Assembly (NCBI RefSeq): GCF_000737335.2
Contig: NZ_JMCC02000034.1
Coordinates: forward strand, 19,938 to 83,937
Source of the DNA: Enhygromyxa salina
Lineage (GTDB): Bacteria; Myxococcota_A; Polyangia; Nannocystales; Nannocystaceae
Length of the DNA stretch: 64,000 nucleotides
Direction: 5' to 3'
Position numbers and translations under genes: made by a program. This document shows positions 24,854 through 33,011 of the stretch, one piece after another. Position 1 is the first letter of the stretch, and every line of letters starts with the position of its first letter. A model generated the notes under the pieces. It was given only the letters and a program-made list of their open reading frames with translations. It did no database searches and was not told the origin of the DNA.

Positions 24854-24881
24854 CGACCGCGCGGACCACCTGAATGTGACA
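24854..24881 (-). promoter_or_regulatory. Candidate ECF41 promoter for the CMD-sigma operon
   Basis: Reading the minus strand, TGTCACA (24,881-24,875) is followed after exactly 16 bases by GGTC (24,858-24,855). The published ECF41 promoter consensus is TGTCACA, 16 bases, CGTC, so this differs by one base. It lies about 40 bases upstream of the CMD gene start. This would make the operon self-regulated. The assignment is by pattern only. Confidence 0.55.
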
Positions 24882-25009
24882 TCCAGAACAAGATTTTTTT
24901 CTGGTGCTGGTCGCGGCCAGTCTGGGCCGGCAGTCGTGCACGGCGTGCGTGCGCGCTGCCCTGAGCTGGACTTGGCAAGGACCCATGCGCGCGGTAGTCA
25001 AGCGCGGCT

Positions 25010-25336
25010 TTGGAGGCCCCGATCGCTACAGCGCTCACGCGTCCTCTCGCCCCGCTCACGCTCGCCGTCGCTGTCACGCTCGCGGCCGCGTGCAGTCGAC
25101 CGCCGCCCCTTCAGACCGAGGGCTTCGCCGCCGAGCGCTCGCTGTATCTGAGCGTCGCGGACGAAGTGGACATCGTCGAGTCGCTGCGCCCGCTGGTCGC
25201 GGCCCTCGACGCCCACGCCCCGGATGACCTGACGTGGTGGTTCGAGCCCATGCCCGACGAGCACCACCACACGATCTACCACCCCGCCACGCTTCGAGCC
25301 TTGCGCCTGATCTTCGGTGACGATGGTCGCGAGTGA
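25010..25336 (+). pseudogene. Remnant: lipoprotein signal joined to the C-terminal third of an IroE-like esterase
   Basis: About 108 codons. The start encodes a hydrophobic leader with lipobox LAAAC. What follows (ERSLYLSVADEVD, then WWFEPMPDEHHHT and HPATLRALRLIF) matches the last third of putative esterases of the IroE/ferri-bacillibactin esterase kind, including the region of the catalytic His. The nucleophile GxSxG part is missing, so an internal deletion probably fused the signal to the tail. The only in-frame start is TTG 25010. In another frame, ATG 24985 begins MRAVVKRGFGGPD, like the N-terminus of a quinone oxidoreductase. I regard the locus as decayed. Confidence 0.45.
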
Positions 25337-25360
25337 GCGTCGCTTGGACGGAAAAGGGCC

Positions 25361-25377
25361 CAGGAGCGTCGCTCCTG
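25361..25377. terminator. GC-rich hairpin between convergent genes
   Basis: CAGGAGCG and CGCTCCTG form a perfect 8-bp stem around a single T, or a shorter stem with a larger loop. It lies in the 114-base gap between the esterase remnant and the convergent fibrinogen-like gene. There is no run of T, so it is a terminator only by position. Confidence 0.35.
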
Positions 25378-25450
25378 AGCCACACATGCGGTCGCGTACA
25401 AAGGCCCCCGAGGAGCGAAGCGACCGGACGCATCAGCAGCCCGTGGCTGC

Positions 25451-26818
25451 TTACAGCTCGCGCACCCAGATGTGCCAGGCGCCGTCGGCGACGCCCGAGG
25501 TGCCGCACTTCTTCGTGCTGTCGTCCTCGCCCCAGTCGGTCCCGTCGCCTTGGTTGCTGTCCATGCCGCGATCGTCGAAGTCGACGGTGAAGTCGCCCGT
25601 GTCGCTGCAGCTGTCCTCACCCTCGAGGTAGCCGCCGGCGTTCCACTGATCGTTGGCCATCAAGCTCGCGTTGTTGATGTTGTTCTTGCGCGCCGGGGTG
25701 GGTTGATCGTCGGCGAAGCCGTTGTTTTCGCTAAAGCAGCTGTCGGTGTCGGTGCCAGTGGTGATCTCGTCGTACCAGATGATGTCGTAGAACGAGAGGT
25801 CCACGGTCGGCGCGTCGCCGTCGGGGTCCGGCATGCAAGTGAAGCGGATGTCGCTGTTGCCACCGTCGATCAGCGGACGCATCCCGTCCCAGATACCTGG
25901 GTGTGGGGCCGCCGGGTTGATGGTCTGCAGATCGTCGTGATAGGCGATCGCTGCGTCGTCCATGGTCGTGGTGCGGGTCGACGCGACCATGGTCCAGCCA
26001 CCGTTGTCGGTGGTCATGTCGCACAGCACCTGCTGTGGGTCGTTGCCACCGGGGCCGTCAGGATCGATCGCGTAGACGCCGTCGGCAGCGTTGGGATCAG
26101 CGGCGAGGATCGACTTGCACGACAGCGCGGATTCGGTGACGCAGTCCGAGTCGCAGCCATCGTCGTTGTCTAGGTTGCCGTCATCGCACTCTTCGACGCC
26201 GGCCTGGACGAAGCCGTCACCGCAGACCGCGGTCACGCAGATGCCGACGCAGTCGTCGGTGTCATCCATGTTGGCGTCGTCGCACTCCTCGACCATGTCC
26301 TGGACGAAGCCGTCACCGCAGGTCGCCGCCACGCACATGCCGACGCAGTCGTCGGTGTCTTCCATGTTGGCGTCGTCGCACTCCTCGACGCCAGCCTGGA
26401 CGAAGCCGTCGCCACAGAACGCCACGGTGCACATGGAGGTGCACTCGTCGGTGTCGTCCATGTTGCCGTCGTCGCACTCCTCGTCCATGTCGACGTTGCC
26501 GTCGCCGCAGACCGGATCTGGGTCGCCGTCTCCGTCGCCGTCTCCGTCCCCGTCCCCGTCACCGTCGCCGTCCCCGTCTCCGTCGCCGTCTCCGTCCCCG
26601 TCTCCGTCTCCGTCTCCGTCGCCGTCTCCGTCTCCGTCGCCTGGGTCACCGTCGCCGTCGCCGTCCCCGTCTCCGTCCCCGTCGCCATCGCCGTCGCCGT
26701 CCCCGTCGCCGGTCTCGGCCGTGCCAGTGCCTTCTTCCGCCATTGGTACGTCGTCACTGCAGGCGAAGCTCGTCACGAGCGCGAGCCCACACAGGGCAGT
26801 CAATGTTGTTTTACGCAT
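25451..26818 (-). CDS. Lipoprotein with (GD)n spacer, DUF4215 repeats and fibrinogen-like domain
   Basis: A 455-residue lipoprotein (lipobox SFAC, residue about 20). A (Gly-Asp)n tract of about 65 residues leads to four Cys-rich repeats of DUF4215 type (CGDGxVxxxEECDDxNxxxTDxC), each about 32 residues long. The C-terminal 230 residues begin SCKSILAADPNAADGVYAI and contain LCDMTTDNGGWTMVAST, the opening of fibrinogen-related (FReD) domains, and end with a Trp-rich segment (GTDWGEDDS, AWHIWVREL). FReD domains bind sugars or acetyl groups in animals; in myxobacteria they occur on surface lipoproteins. Function here is presumably adhesion or prey/substrate binding. Two Cys-rich repeats are nearly identical at the DNA level, favouring recombination. 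Confidence 0.85.
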   Translation of the reverse strand: MRKTTLTALCGLALVTSFACSDDVPMAEEGTGTAETGDGDGDGDGDGDGDGDGDGDGDPGDGDGDGDGDGDGDGDGDGDGDGDGDGDGDGDGDGDGDGDPDPVCGDGNVDMDEECDDGNMDDTDECTSMCTVAFCGDGFVQAGVEECDDANMEDTDDCVGMCVAATCGDGFVQDMVEECDDANMDDTDDCVGICVTAVCGDGFVQAGVEECDDGNLDNDDGCDSDCVTESALSCKSILAADPNAADGVYAIDPDGPGGNDPQQVLCDMTTDNGGWTMVASTRTTTMDDAAIAYHDDLQTINPAAPHPGIWDGMRPLIDGGNSDIRFTCMPDPDGDAPTVDLSFYDIIWYDEITTGTDTDSCFSENNGFADDQPTPARKNNINNASLMANDQWNAGGYLEGEDSCSDTGDFTVDFDDRGMDSNQGDGTDWGEDDSTKKCGTSGVADGAWHIWVREL

Positions 26819-26866
26819 GCCGCATCGTACTCAACTCGGCTTGGGTCCACGACTGATCAAAATCGC

Positions 26867-28393
26867 TCAGTGGAAGACCGTGATCGAGAGCGTTGGCCGC
26901 AGCTCGGGGTCGTACCAGCGCGACCCTGCGATGAAGGGGGTGTCGTCACCCCGGGAGCCCACGGAGCGGAGCAAGAAGTCGAGGTGGTCGGCGCCGTCGA
27001 TTGCGCTGTCTACGATCTTGGTCGCGTCTAGCTCGATCCTGGTTCCGCTCGGGATCAAGCCGTCCTTCGCCACGTAGCGGGCGGCGTCGTCGGCAGGGAT
27101 CGCCCGGGCCTCGGTGTCGTCGAGGTCGATCAGCGAGGTGGCGCCTCCGTTCCACGGCTTGGCCGCGTAGCCGTCTGTGGCCTTCCAGTCGACGAGGAGC
27201 TGGTGGACCGCGAACGCCCCCCCCTCCGCGTACTGGTAGTTGCTGGGCAGGTGGAGGGTGAGGGTCGCGTGCGCGATCGGGGTGCCGCGCGCGAGCTGCC
27301 TCGGTCCATCACCAAACACATCGGAGAAGCGCAGCACCGCCTGGAACTCGCCGGCCTCGTAGCGTCCCGTTCGCATCAATACGCTGTCGGGATTTTGAGC
27401 CTCGCCGGGGCGCGAGCTAAACCAGTGATCGCGGGCGCCCTCGTAGTCGTGCAGGCCCTGACGAAACACGTAGACGCCTGGCTGGCTGGTCGACGCCGCG
27501 CGATCGAGCGGGACCGCGCTCAACGAGACGACTAATCCGGCGGCGACGGGGACCAGCGCGGCGGCCCAGCGACGCCGTCGCGTTCGACGCTGGACGCCAA
27601 CCAAGGCGCGGCCCATCTCGGCGGCGTCGGCGTAGCGAGCCCAGGGGCTGACGGCGGTCGCACGACGGATGACACGGGCGAGATCAGGCCGGATCTGGTG
27701 GATCTGCTGGCTTTGTTCGCGCCCGCAGGTCATGTCGAGCAGCAAGACCCCGATCGCGTAGACATCCATGCGTGGGTTCAGCGGTGCCCCTGCCCAGACC
27801 TCGGGTGCGGCGTATCCGGGCGTGCACACGACGACGCGAGACTGGGTCACGGCCGGGTCCGTGCACTCGACGTCGCGGGCGAGGCCAAAATCCGTGACCT
27901 TCACCCGCCCGCCGGGCTCGACGAGGATGTTCGAGGGTTTGATGTCGCGGTGGACGATGCCGCGGGCATGGGCATGCGCGAGCGCGAGGCAGACCTGTCG
28001 CGCAACATCGACCGCTCGCTCGAAGGACAGGGGAATGAGCGCCGAGACAGGGACGCCCCGGACGAGCTCCATGATGATGTAGTGGACGCAGTCGATCTCC
28101 GCGGCCTCCTGCACCCGCACGATGTTGGGGTGGGTCAGGTCGGCCAGCATGCGACCCTCACGCGCGAGGCGCCGAGTCAGCTCCCCGTCCGAGGCCGTGA
28201 GCAGCTTGACCGCGACGTCGCGGTCGACGGATTCGTCGTGGCCGCGGTAGACCGTGCCCATCCCGCCGCGTCCGATCTCCTCGAGGATGCGCACCGAGCC
28301 GACGTACTCCGGCAGCAGCGGCCCGAACATGCAGGTCGGGCAGAGCGCGAGGTTCGACGGAAGCTGACCGGAGCAGCGGGAGCAAGTTTGCAT
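26867..28393 (-). CDS. Transmembrane Ser/Thr protein kinase with extracellular DNRLRE-type domain
   Basis: A 508-residue Hanks-type kinase. Residues 4-21 form a small zinc ribbon (CxxC, ten residues, CxxC). The kinase domain covers about residues 35-285: GRGGMG (41-46), the VAIK-type Lys in VAVKLL, HRDIKPSN and DFGLAR, all intact, so activity is expected. A membrane helix follows (about 296-318, after RRTRRRR), and the remaining 190 residues are a secreted beta-rich DNRLRE/CBM96-like module with WFSSRPGEA and GLIPSGTRIELD. The zinc ribbon and the nearby ECF sigma factor match a known class of sigma-linked kinases. ATG 28393 is preferred. The divergent neighbour carries the same module twice. 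Confidence 0.88.
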   Translation of the reverse strand: MQTCSRCSGQLPSNLALCPTCMFGPLLPEYVGSVRILEEIGRGGMGTVYRGHDESVDRDVAVKLLTASDGELTRRLAREGRMLADLTHPNIVRVQEAAEIDCVHYIIMELVRGVPVSALIPLSFERAVDVARQVCLALAHAHARGIVHRDIKPSNILVEPGGRVKVTDFGLARDVECTDPAVTQSRVVVCTPGYAAPEVWAGAPLNPRMDVYAIGVLLLDMTCGREQSQQIHQIRPDLARVIRRATAVSPWARYADAAEMGRALVGVQRRTRRRRWAAALVPVAAGLVVSLSAVPLDRAASTSQPGVYVFRQGLHDYEGARDHWFSSRPGEAQNPDSVLMRTGRYEAGEFQAVLRFSDVFGDGPRQLARGTPIAHATLTLHLPSNYQYAEGGAFAVHQLLVDWKATDGYAAKPWNGGATSLIDLDDTEARAIPADDAARYVAKDGLIPSGTRIELDATKIVDSAIDGADHLDFLLRSVGSRGDDTPFIAGSRWYDPELRPTLSITVFH

Positions 28394-28457
28394 GAGCCTT
28401 GGCGGTCGGACCCAGACACCCAGTGACACACGAGGGCCCTCGCAGATTATTTTTGGG

Positions 28458-28491
28458 TTGGCCACAACCTACGCTGGCCAACTCGGTTGTG
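28458..28491. promoter_or_regulatory. Two interlocking inverted repeats in the divergent kinase-phosphoesterase gap
   Basis: TTGGCCA (28,458-28,464) pairs with TGGCCAA (28,475-28,481) across ten bases, and CACAACC (28,463-28,469) pairs with GGTTGTG (28,485-28,491) across fifteen. Both dyads lie in the gap of under 100 bases between the divergent genes. They are candidate operator sites, or alternative RNA hairpins near the start of the phosphoesterase message. Confidence 0.45.
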
Positions 28492-30888
28492 TCCAATGTG
28501 CAACAATTCACCGGAAACTACCAACAAAAGCCCACCCCCTGGTTGGTCGCCCCGCTGTCGATCTTGGGTGCGCTGTTGCTGAGCGCGTGCGATCCCGAGC
28601 TCGCCAACGATGACAGCGACGCGAGCGAAGACGACCAGTTTCGGGTCGTGCAAGTCCCTCCCTCGCCCACGGGCTCCTGCCTCGCCGACGAGATCTACCT
28701 CGCGGACGATCTGTGCGTCCCCAAGCCCTTTACGATCGCGATCATCGGCGACACCCAGGAGCTCGTCGACACACAAGATCCTCACGCAGATGTGTTTCCT
28801 GCGATGACAGAATGGATCGTCAACAACGCCGAGGCGCGGAACATTCGCTTCGTCGCACATGTGGGCGACATCGTTCAGCACGGCGACAGCGCTCAGGAGT
28901 GGGCGTCGGCGACCGACTCGCTGTACCTGCTCGACGGCCTGCCGGAGCTCGCCTGGTCCGCCAACCTCGGCAACCATGACTACGACGACCTCGCGACCGG
29001 AGACGCGAGCTCGTTCCTCGCCAACTTGGGCCCGGACCACTTCGTCGATCGCCCGTGGTTTGGCGGGTCGGATCTGGGCTTCGTCGCCGCGGATCAGTCC
29101 GTCGGTGAGGGCCACAACAGCTACCAGTTCATCGACGTGTCGGGGCGTCGCTTCCTCCACTTGAACCTCGAGTTCCAGGGCGATGTCGAGTGGGCCCAGA
29201 CGATCATCGATCGCTACCCAGGCGTGCCGACCATCGTCACGACCCACGAGCTCCTCAACGACCAGCGCCCGGGGACACATCCGCAGTCCTCGGCGACGAC
29301 GGCGGAGATCGTCGATGGGTCCCGGCACCTGTGGGACAGCCTGATTCGATCGAATTCGCAGATTTTCATGACCTTCAACGGGCACTTTTGCTGCGAGCGC
29401 CAGCTCGTCCAGGTCAACGACGCTGGCGAGGAGGTGCTGCATGTGCAGGCCAACTACTCCGTCTCGTTCAAGGGCGAGATCGACGAGAACGACAGCTGGC
29501 TGCGCCTGGTCACCATCGACATCGCCGCCGGTAGCGTGCGGCTCTCGACCGTCGCCCCGCCGACCCCCTTCGACCCGAACACCCGCAGCAATCCGTTCCC
29601 AGGCGCGACCGACCTCGCCAGCGCCTACACCTGGCCGATCGACTTCGAGCGCCGCTTTGGCGAGATGCGGCGGTTTCAGACCGGCTACCGTGGCTACGCC
29701 GGCACCCACGACACCTGGTTCAGCCCGCGCGCGTTCGAAGGTGAGCAGCTCGGTCGGCCGCAGGATCCCTATGTCCGAACCGGTCGCTGGAACGCCGACG
29801 GCGAGGACATCAACCAGCAGGCGCTGCTGCGCTTCGACGAGATCATTGGCGACGGGCCCGACCAGCTCGACAGCGCCACGCAGGTCACCGCCGCGAGCTT
29901 GAACTTGCTCCCGCCAAAGGACATCCAATGGTCGGACGGCGAAGCGAACGCCGTGTACCCGATGCTGGTCGCGTGGGCCGAGAACACCGCCTCCTACGGC
30001 GCGGCCGCGTGGGCCGGGGGTGCGACGCCGTCGATCGACACGGACAACCTCGAGGCCGGTCAGGATCCGGTCAGCGACAGTCGGCTATTCACGGATGGAC
30101 TCGGGCTGATCCCCTCGGGTACCCAGATCGCCTACAACGTCGTCCCGATCGTGCAGACCTGGGTCGACGGCGCGAACAACTATGGGTTCTTGCTCCAATC
30201 CCTCGGTCTCGCCGAAGGCAACGCCCTGTTCATGGCCAGCTCGGACTACACACCTGGCGATCCGGCCGGCGCGCCCGTGCTGCGTGTCGCCTCGACCCGG
30301 GCGTTCAACCTGCGCACCTTCAGGCAGGGCCAGCTCAACGAAGGCCACGTCTACCAGTCGGCGCGCGACACCTATATCTCGCCCGGGCAGGGAGATCTGT
30401 CCGAGTTCCACCAGCTGCGCGTGATCGACTACGCCGGCGCCAACCAACAGACCCTCGTTCGCTTCGACGACCTCATCGGCGCGGCCGCCTGGCAGATCCC
30501 GGCGGACGCCAAGGTGCGCTTCGCAGCGCTCGTGCTCACGGCCGACGGCGATCTCTGGTCCGGAACCGGGGCCGTCCATCGGGCCCACCGGATGCAGGTT
30601 GACTGGGACGACAGCGGGACCTGGGATGGCACGTGGGGCGGCGTTGGGGTCAGCGTCGCTGGCGGTGACGCGGCCGCGACCCCCGACGACGCGTCCGATC
30701 GCTTCTTGGCCGACGCGAGCCCGGGGGTGTTCGACGTGACGTCGAGTGTTCGCAAGTGGATCGACGGCGAGCCCAACTACGGGTGGGTGATCCTGCAGGA
30801 AACCATGGGCGACAACCGGTGGTACATGGGCTCGAGCGAGAGCCCCGTCGAGGCCGTCCGACCGGCGCTCTACGTTCAGTTCGAGTGA
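28489..30888 (+). CDS. Secreted metallophosphoesterase lipoprotein with two DNRLRE-type domains
   Basis: A protein of about 799 residues. The leader ends LLLSAC (lipobox). Residues about 75-350 are a calcineurin-like phosphoesterase: IIGDTQE (DxQ form of DxH), HVGDIVQHGD (GDxxxxxD), NLGNHDYDD (GNHD), VTTHELL and MTFNGHFCCERQ (GHx). The remaining residues form two DNRLRE/CBM96-like beta modules (WFSPRAFEGEQ with GLIPSGTQIAYN; and RDTYISPGQGD with VTSSVRKWIDG), closely resembling the extracellular end of the divergent kinase. There is no ATG near the signal; GTG 28489 or 28498 are the likely starts. The two genes share a control region. The enzyme may act on an extracellular phosphoester in the matrix or prey. 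Confidence 0.85.
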   Translation: MSNVQQFTGNYQQKPTPWLVAPLSILGALLLSACDPELANDDSDASEDDQFRVVQVPPSPTGSCLADEIYLADDLCVPKPFTIAIIGDTQELVDTQDPHADVFPAMTEWIVNNAEARNIRFVAHVGDIVQHGDSAQEWASATDSLYLLDGLPELAWSANLGNHDYDDLATGDASSFLANLGPDHFVDRPWFGGSDLGFVAADQSVGEGHNSYQFIDVSGRRFLHLNLEFQGDVEWAQTIIDRYPGVPTIVTTHELLNDQRPGTHPQSSATTAEIVDGSRHLWDSLIRSNSQIFMTFNGHFCCERQLVQVNDAGEEVLHVQANYSVSFKGEIDENDSWLRLVTIDIAAGSVRLSTVAPPTPFDPNTRSNPFPGATDLASAYTWPIDFERRFGEMRRFQTGYRGYAGTHDTWFSPRAFEGEQLGRPQDPYVRTGRWNADGEDINQQALLRFDEIIGDGPDQLDSATQVTAASLNLLPPKDIQWSDGEANAVYPMLVAWAENTASYGAAAWAGGATPSIDTDNLEAGQDPVSDSRLFTDGLGLIPSGTQIAYNVVPIVQTWVDGANNYGFLLQSLGLAEGNALFMASSDYTPGDPAGAPVLRVASTRAFNLRTFRQGQLNEGHVYQSARDTYISPGQGDLSEFHQLRVIDYAGANQQTLVRFDDLIGAAAWQIPADAKVRFAALVLTADGDLWSGTGAVHRAHRMQVDWDDSGTWDGTWGGVGVSVAGGDAAATPDDASDRFLADASPGVFDVTSSVRKWIDGEPNYGWVILQETMGDNRWYMGSSESPVEAVRPALYVQFE

Positions 30889-30903
30889 TGTTGCCGATAG
30901 CGA

Positions 30904-31623
30904 TCAGCGCATGAGGTCCATCAGCTCGAGGGCCTCGTCGGTGATCATCGGCCCGCCGACCACCGTGTCCGCGACCTCGGCCAGCACGAGCTGGCGATAG
31001 CGGACGCGGGCCCGGTGCGCAAACGACTTCAGCTGCGAGAGGCTCATGTCGTGGGCGAGCGCGATCTCCTCGTAGGACCCAGCGGCTTGCAGCCCAAACA
31101 ACGCACGAAGCAGCGCGGACGGCCCCGCGCGCTGCCCGTGTTTGTACTCGGCCTCGAGCGTGTCGAGGCAGCGCGAGAGCAGCTTGCCCGCCCACGCGCG
31201 ATCGTACGCTTCGTCTGGATCGTGGGGCGCCGTCGACAGCTCGGCCTCGGCCGCCTCGAGCGACGTACGATCCAAGCGCCCGCCCCGGCGCTGACTGTTC
31301 TGGCGTTCCCAGCGGTGCGCCAGGTGGTTGCGCAGACACACCCGCAAGTATGTCCGCAGGCGACCGCGATCGGGATGGACACGCTGCAGCACGTCGCGCT
31401 CGAGCATCGCCGCGATGAAGTCCTGGACCGCGTCGGCGGCCGCTTCGGTGTCCAGACCCTGGCGCCGGCAAAACAAATAGAGGGGCCGCCAATATTCGGT
31501 CAGCAGCTCGCCCAGCAGGATCCGCCGCTGCTCGGCGTCCGCTCGCGCTCCGAGGATCGAGCTCCAGCGCGTGGTTGGATAGCGCACGTGTGGTGTAGTC
31601 GCGGGCGGGTCGGCACGGTTCAC
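30904..31623 (-). CDS. ECF-type RNA polymerase sigma factor associated with Ser/Thr kinases
   Basis: A 239-residue sigma factor starting at GTG 31623. The N-terminus TTRWSSILGA and the sigma2 core LYLFCRRQGLDTEAAADAVQDF are typical of the ECF group whose genes pair with Ser/Thr kinases bearing small Cys-rich N-termini. Sigma4 is weaker but visible (GSYEEIALAHDMSLSQLKSF, helix-turn-helix). In that group regulation is thought to depend on phosphorylation by the partner kinase, and the kinase at 26,867-28,393 fits that description. It converges with the phosphoesterase gene across 15 bases. No anti-sigma factor is adjacent. Confidence 0.85.
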   Translation of the reverse strand: MNRADPPATTPHVRYPTTRWSSILGARADAEQRRILLGELLTEYWRPLYLFCRRQGLDTEAAADAVQDFIAAMLERDVLQRVHPDRGRLRTYLRVCLRNHLAHRWERQNSQRRGGRLDRTSLEAAEAELSTAPHDPDEAYDRAWAGKLLSRCLDTLEAEYKHGQRAGPSALLRALFGLQAAGSYEEIALAHDMSLSQLKSFAHRARVRYRQLVLAEVADTVVGGPMITDEALELMDLMR

Positions 31624-31752
31624 AGCGCTGGCCGATCACACACAGACGACCTGCATTTGGCACGGGGTGATCGAAGCATGAGTTTGACGAGCGCCCTGCA
31701 CTCCAGGCTCGTTACGTACCTGTAGATCGGGGCGCCGTCGAGCACTTCGCAT

Positions 31753-31786
31753 GCAAGCGGGTGAGGAGCCCTCGCCCGAGCTGAAG
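31753..31786 (-). repeat. Dispersed hairpin repeat, copy 2
   Basis: On the minus strand this reads CAGCTCGGGCGAGGGCTCCT followed by CACCCGCTTGC, the same element as copy 1 with one mismatch in the stem. It sits between the ECF sigma start and the YHYH gene stop, both on the minus strand. Confidence 0.65.
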
Positions 31787-31802
31787 TCAGATCGCCAAGA
31801 CC

Positions 31803-32762
31803 TCAGGGCATCCCGCCCGGCATCCCGCCAGCGTTCATCGTTGGCGTGCCAGCGTAGCAGCCAAGGATATACGGGAAGCCCTCGGTCGCGTGGTAGTGGT
31901 AGTCGCCCGCCGGGCCGACGTGGCCGTTGCAGGGATCGAGCACGCTGGGATCGGCGCTGGCCTCGTAGGTGTAGTTGTCCCACGCGTTGGTCGTGGGGTC
32001 GCCGGTCTGCACCCAGCCCGACTGGTACTCGACGACGTCGCTGCAGTCGGCGTCGACGCAGCCGACCGCGCCGTAGATCGGGAAGCCGTCGAAGCCATAG
32101 CCAACCACCGGCGAGGGCTCGTCGGGGCCGACCGCGGCGGTCAGGCACGCGACCAGCAGCGCGTGGTGGTGGTAGTCCTCGGTCGGGCCGGTGTGGCCCC
32201 CACACATGTCGACGATCATGTTGTAGACGGGGTCGCCAAACGGGTCCGGGAACGGGCCCTCGTTGGGACCGTAAAACGGCAGCCCGTTGACGGCCGTGCC
32301 GACTGGTCCAAGCAGCGGAACCTCGGTGGTCTGGGCCGCGAGGGTGGGAAACTGCGGGAAGTGCCACGCCCAGTCCTGCTCACCGAGGGGGTTGGGGGTC
32401 AGCTCGACAAACTCGAAGGCGGGGATGCCGTTGGACTCGACGATGACCTCGTCGCCCTCGCAGTGGACCGCGAGGGTCGGGTCCGGGTAGGCGGCGTTGG
32501 CTGGGTGGGCGCTGACGGGGGGGAAGTTCTCGTCTGGGCAGTCGTCGGTGGGGTCTGGGGGGTCGGTGGGGTCCGTCGGGTCCGTCGTGTCCGTCGGATC
32601 CGTCGTGTCCGTCGGATCCGTCGTGTCCGTCGGATCCGTCGTGTCCGTGTCGGTGTCGGACTCCGAGCCCGCGTCAGCGACGTCGGTGCCGTCGCCATCG
32701 GGTGAGCAAGCGGTGAGAGGGAGCAAGCACAAGGTAGGAACAAGCAGGAAATTCGTGCGCAC
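31803..32762 (-). CDS. YHYH-domain lipoprotein with Asp/Pro/Thr repeat spacer
   Basis: A 319-residue lipoprotein (lipobox LTAC about residue 19, start GTG 32762; a TTG 18 bases upstream is also possible). Residues about 33-70 are a repeated TDPTDT spacer, encoded by a 15-base DNA repeat at about 32,560-32,650. The mature domain is a YHYH protein: CGGHTGPTEDYHHH and, later, CNGHVGPAGDYHYH, plus GYGFDGFPIYG. The His clusters probably bind a metal. YHYH proteins are widespread secreted proteins without a proven activity. The Met/Gly-rich end (GGMPGGMP) is an unusual tail that might contribute to metal binding. Confidence 0.85.
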   Translation of the reverse strand: MRTNFLLVPTLCLLPLTACSPDGDGTDVADAGSESDTDTDTTDPTDTTDPTDTTDPTDTTDPTDPTDPPDPTDDCPDENFPPVSAHPANAAYPDPTLAVHCEGDEVIVESNGIPAFEFVELTPNPLGEQDWAWHFPQFPTLAAQTTEVPLLGPVGTAVNGLPFYGPNEGPFPDPFGDPVYNMIVDMCGGHTGPTEDYHHHALLVACLTAAVGPDEPSPVVGYGFDGFPIYGAVGCVDADCSDVVEYQSGWVQTGDPTTNAWDNYTYEASADPSVLDPCNGHVGPAGDYHYHATEGFPYILGCYAGTPTMNAGGMPGGMP

Positions 32763-33011
32763 GAAGCCGCCGCACAGCAAGCCACGTACCAGCGTCGATC
32801 TCGAGGTCCAGGCTGGCTGGCAATCGAATTTTCGGTTGCGCGCCGAGGGGGCGTGCGGGTCCTGCAGTCAGGTGCTGCCAAGTCTGCACGGTTCGGTCGG
32901 GGCCACGCCGGTCCGCTCATGAGTCACGAGGACCGGGTTTGGGCCAACTGGCACGATGTTGGTCATGAGCTGGTCCGCGACAGTGGCACGGGTCCTGCTT
33001 CGGGGCGCGGC

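Noticed and set aside
32984..32999. Sigma-54-like promoter TGGCACG-N5-TGC
   Set aside because: It is close to consensus, but it lies too near the proposed start of the lipoprotein gene to leave a normal leader, and one key base differs.
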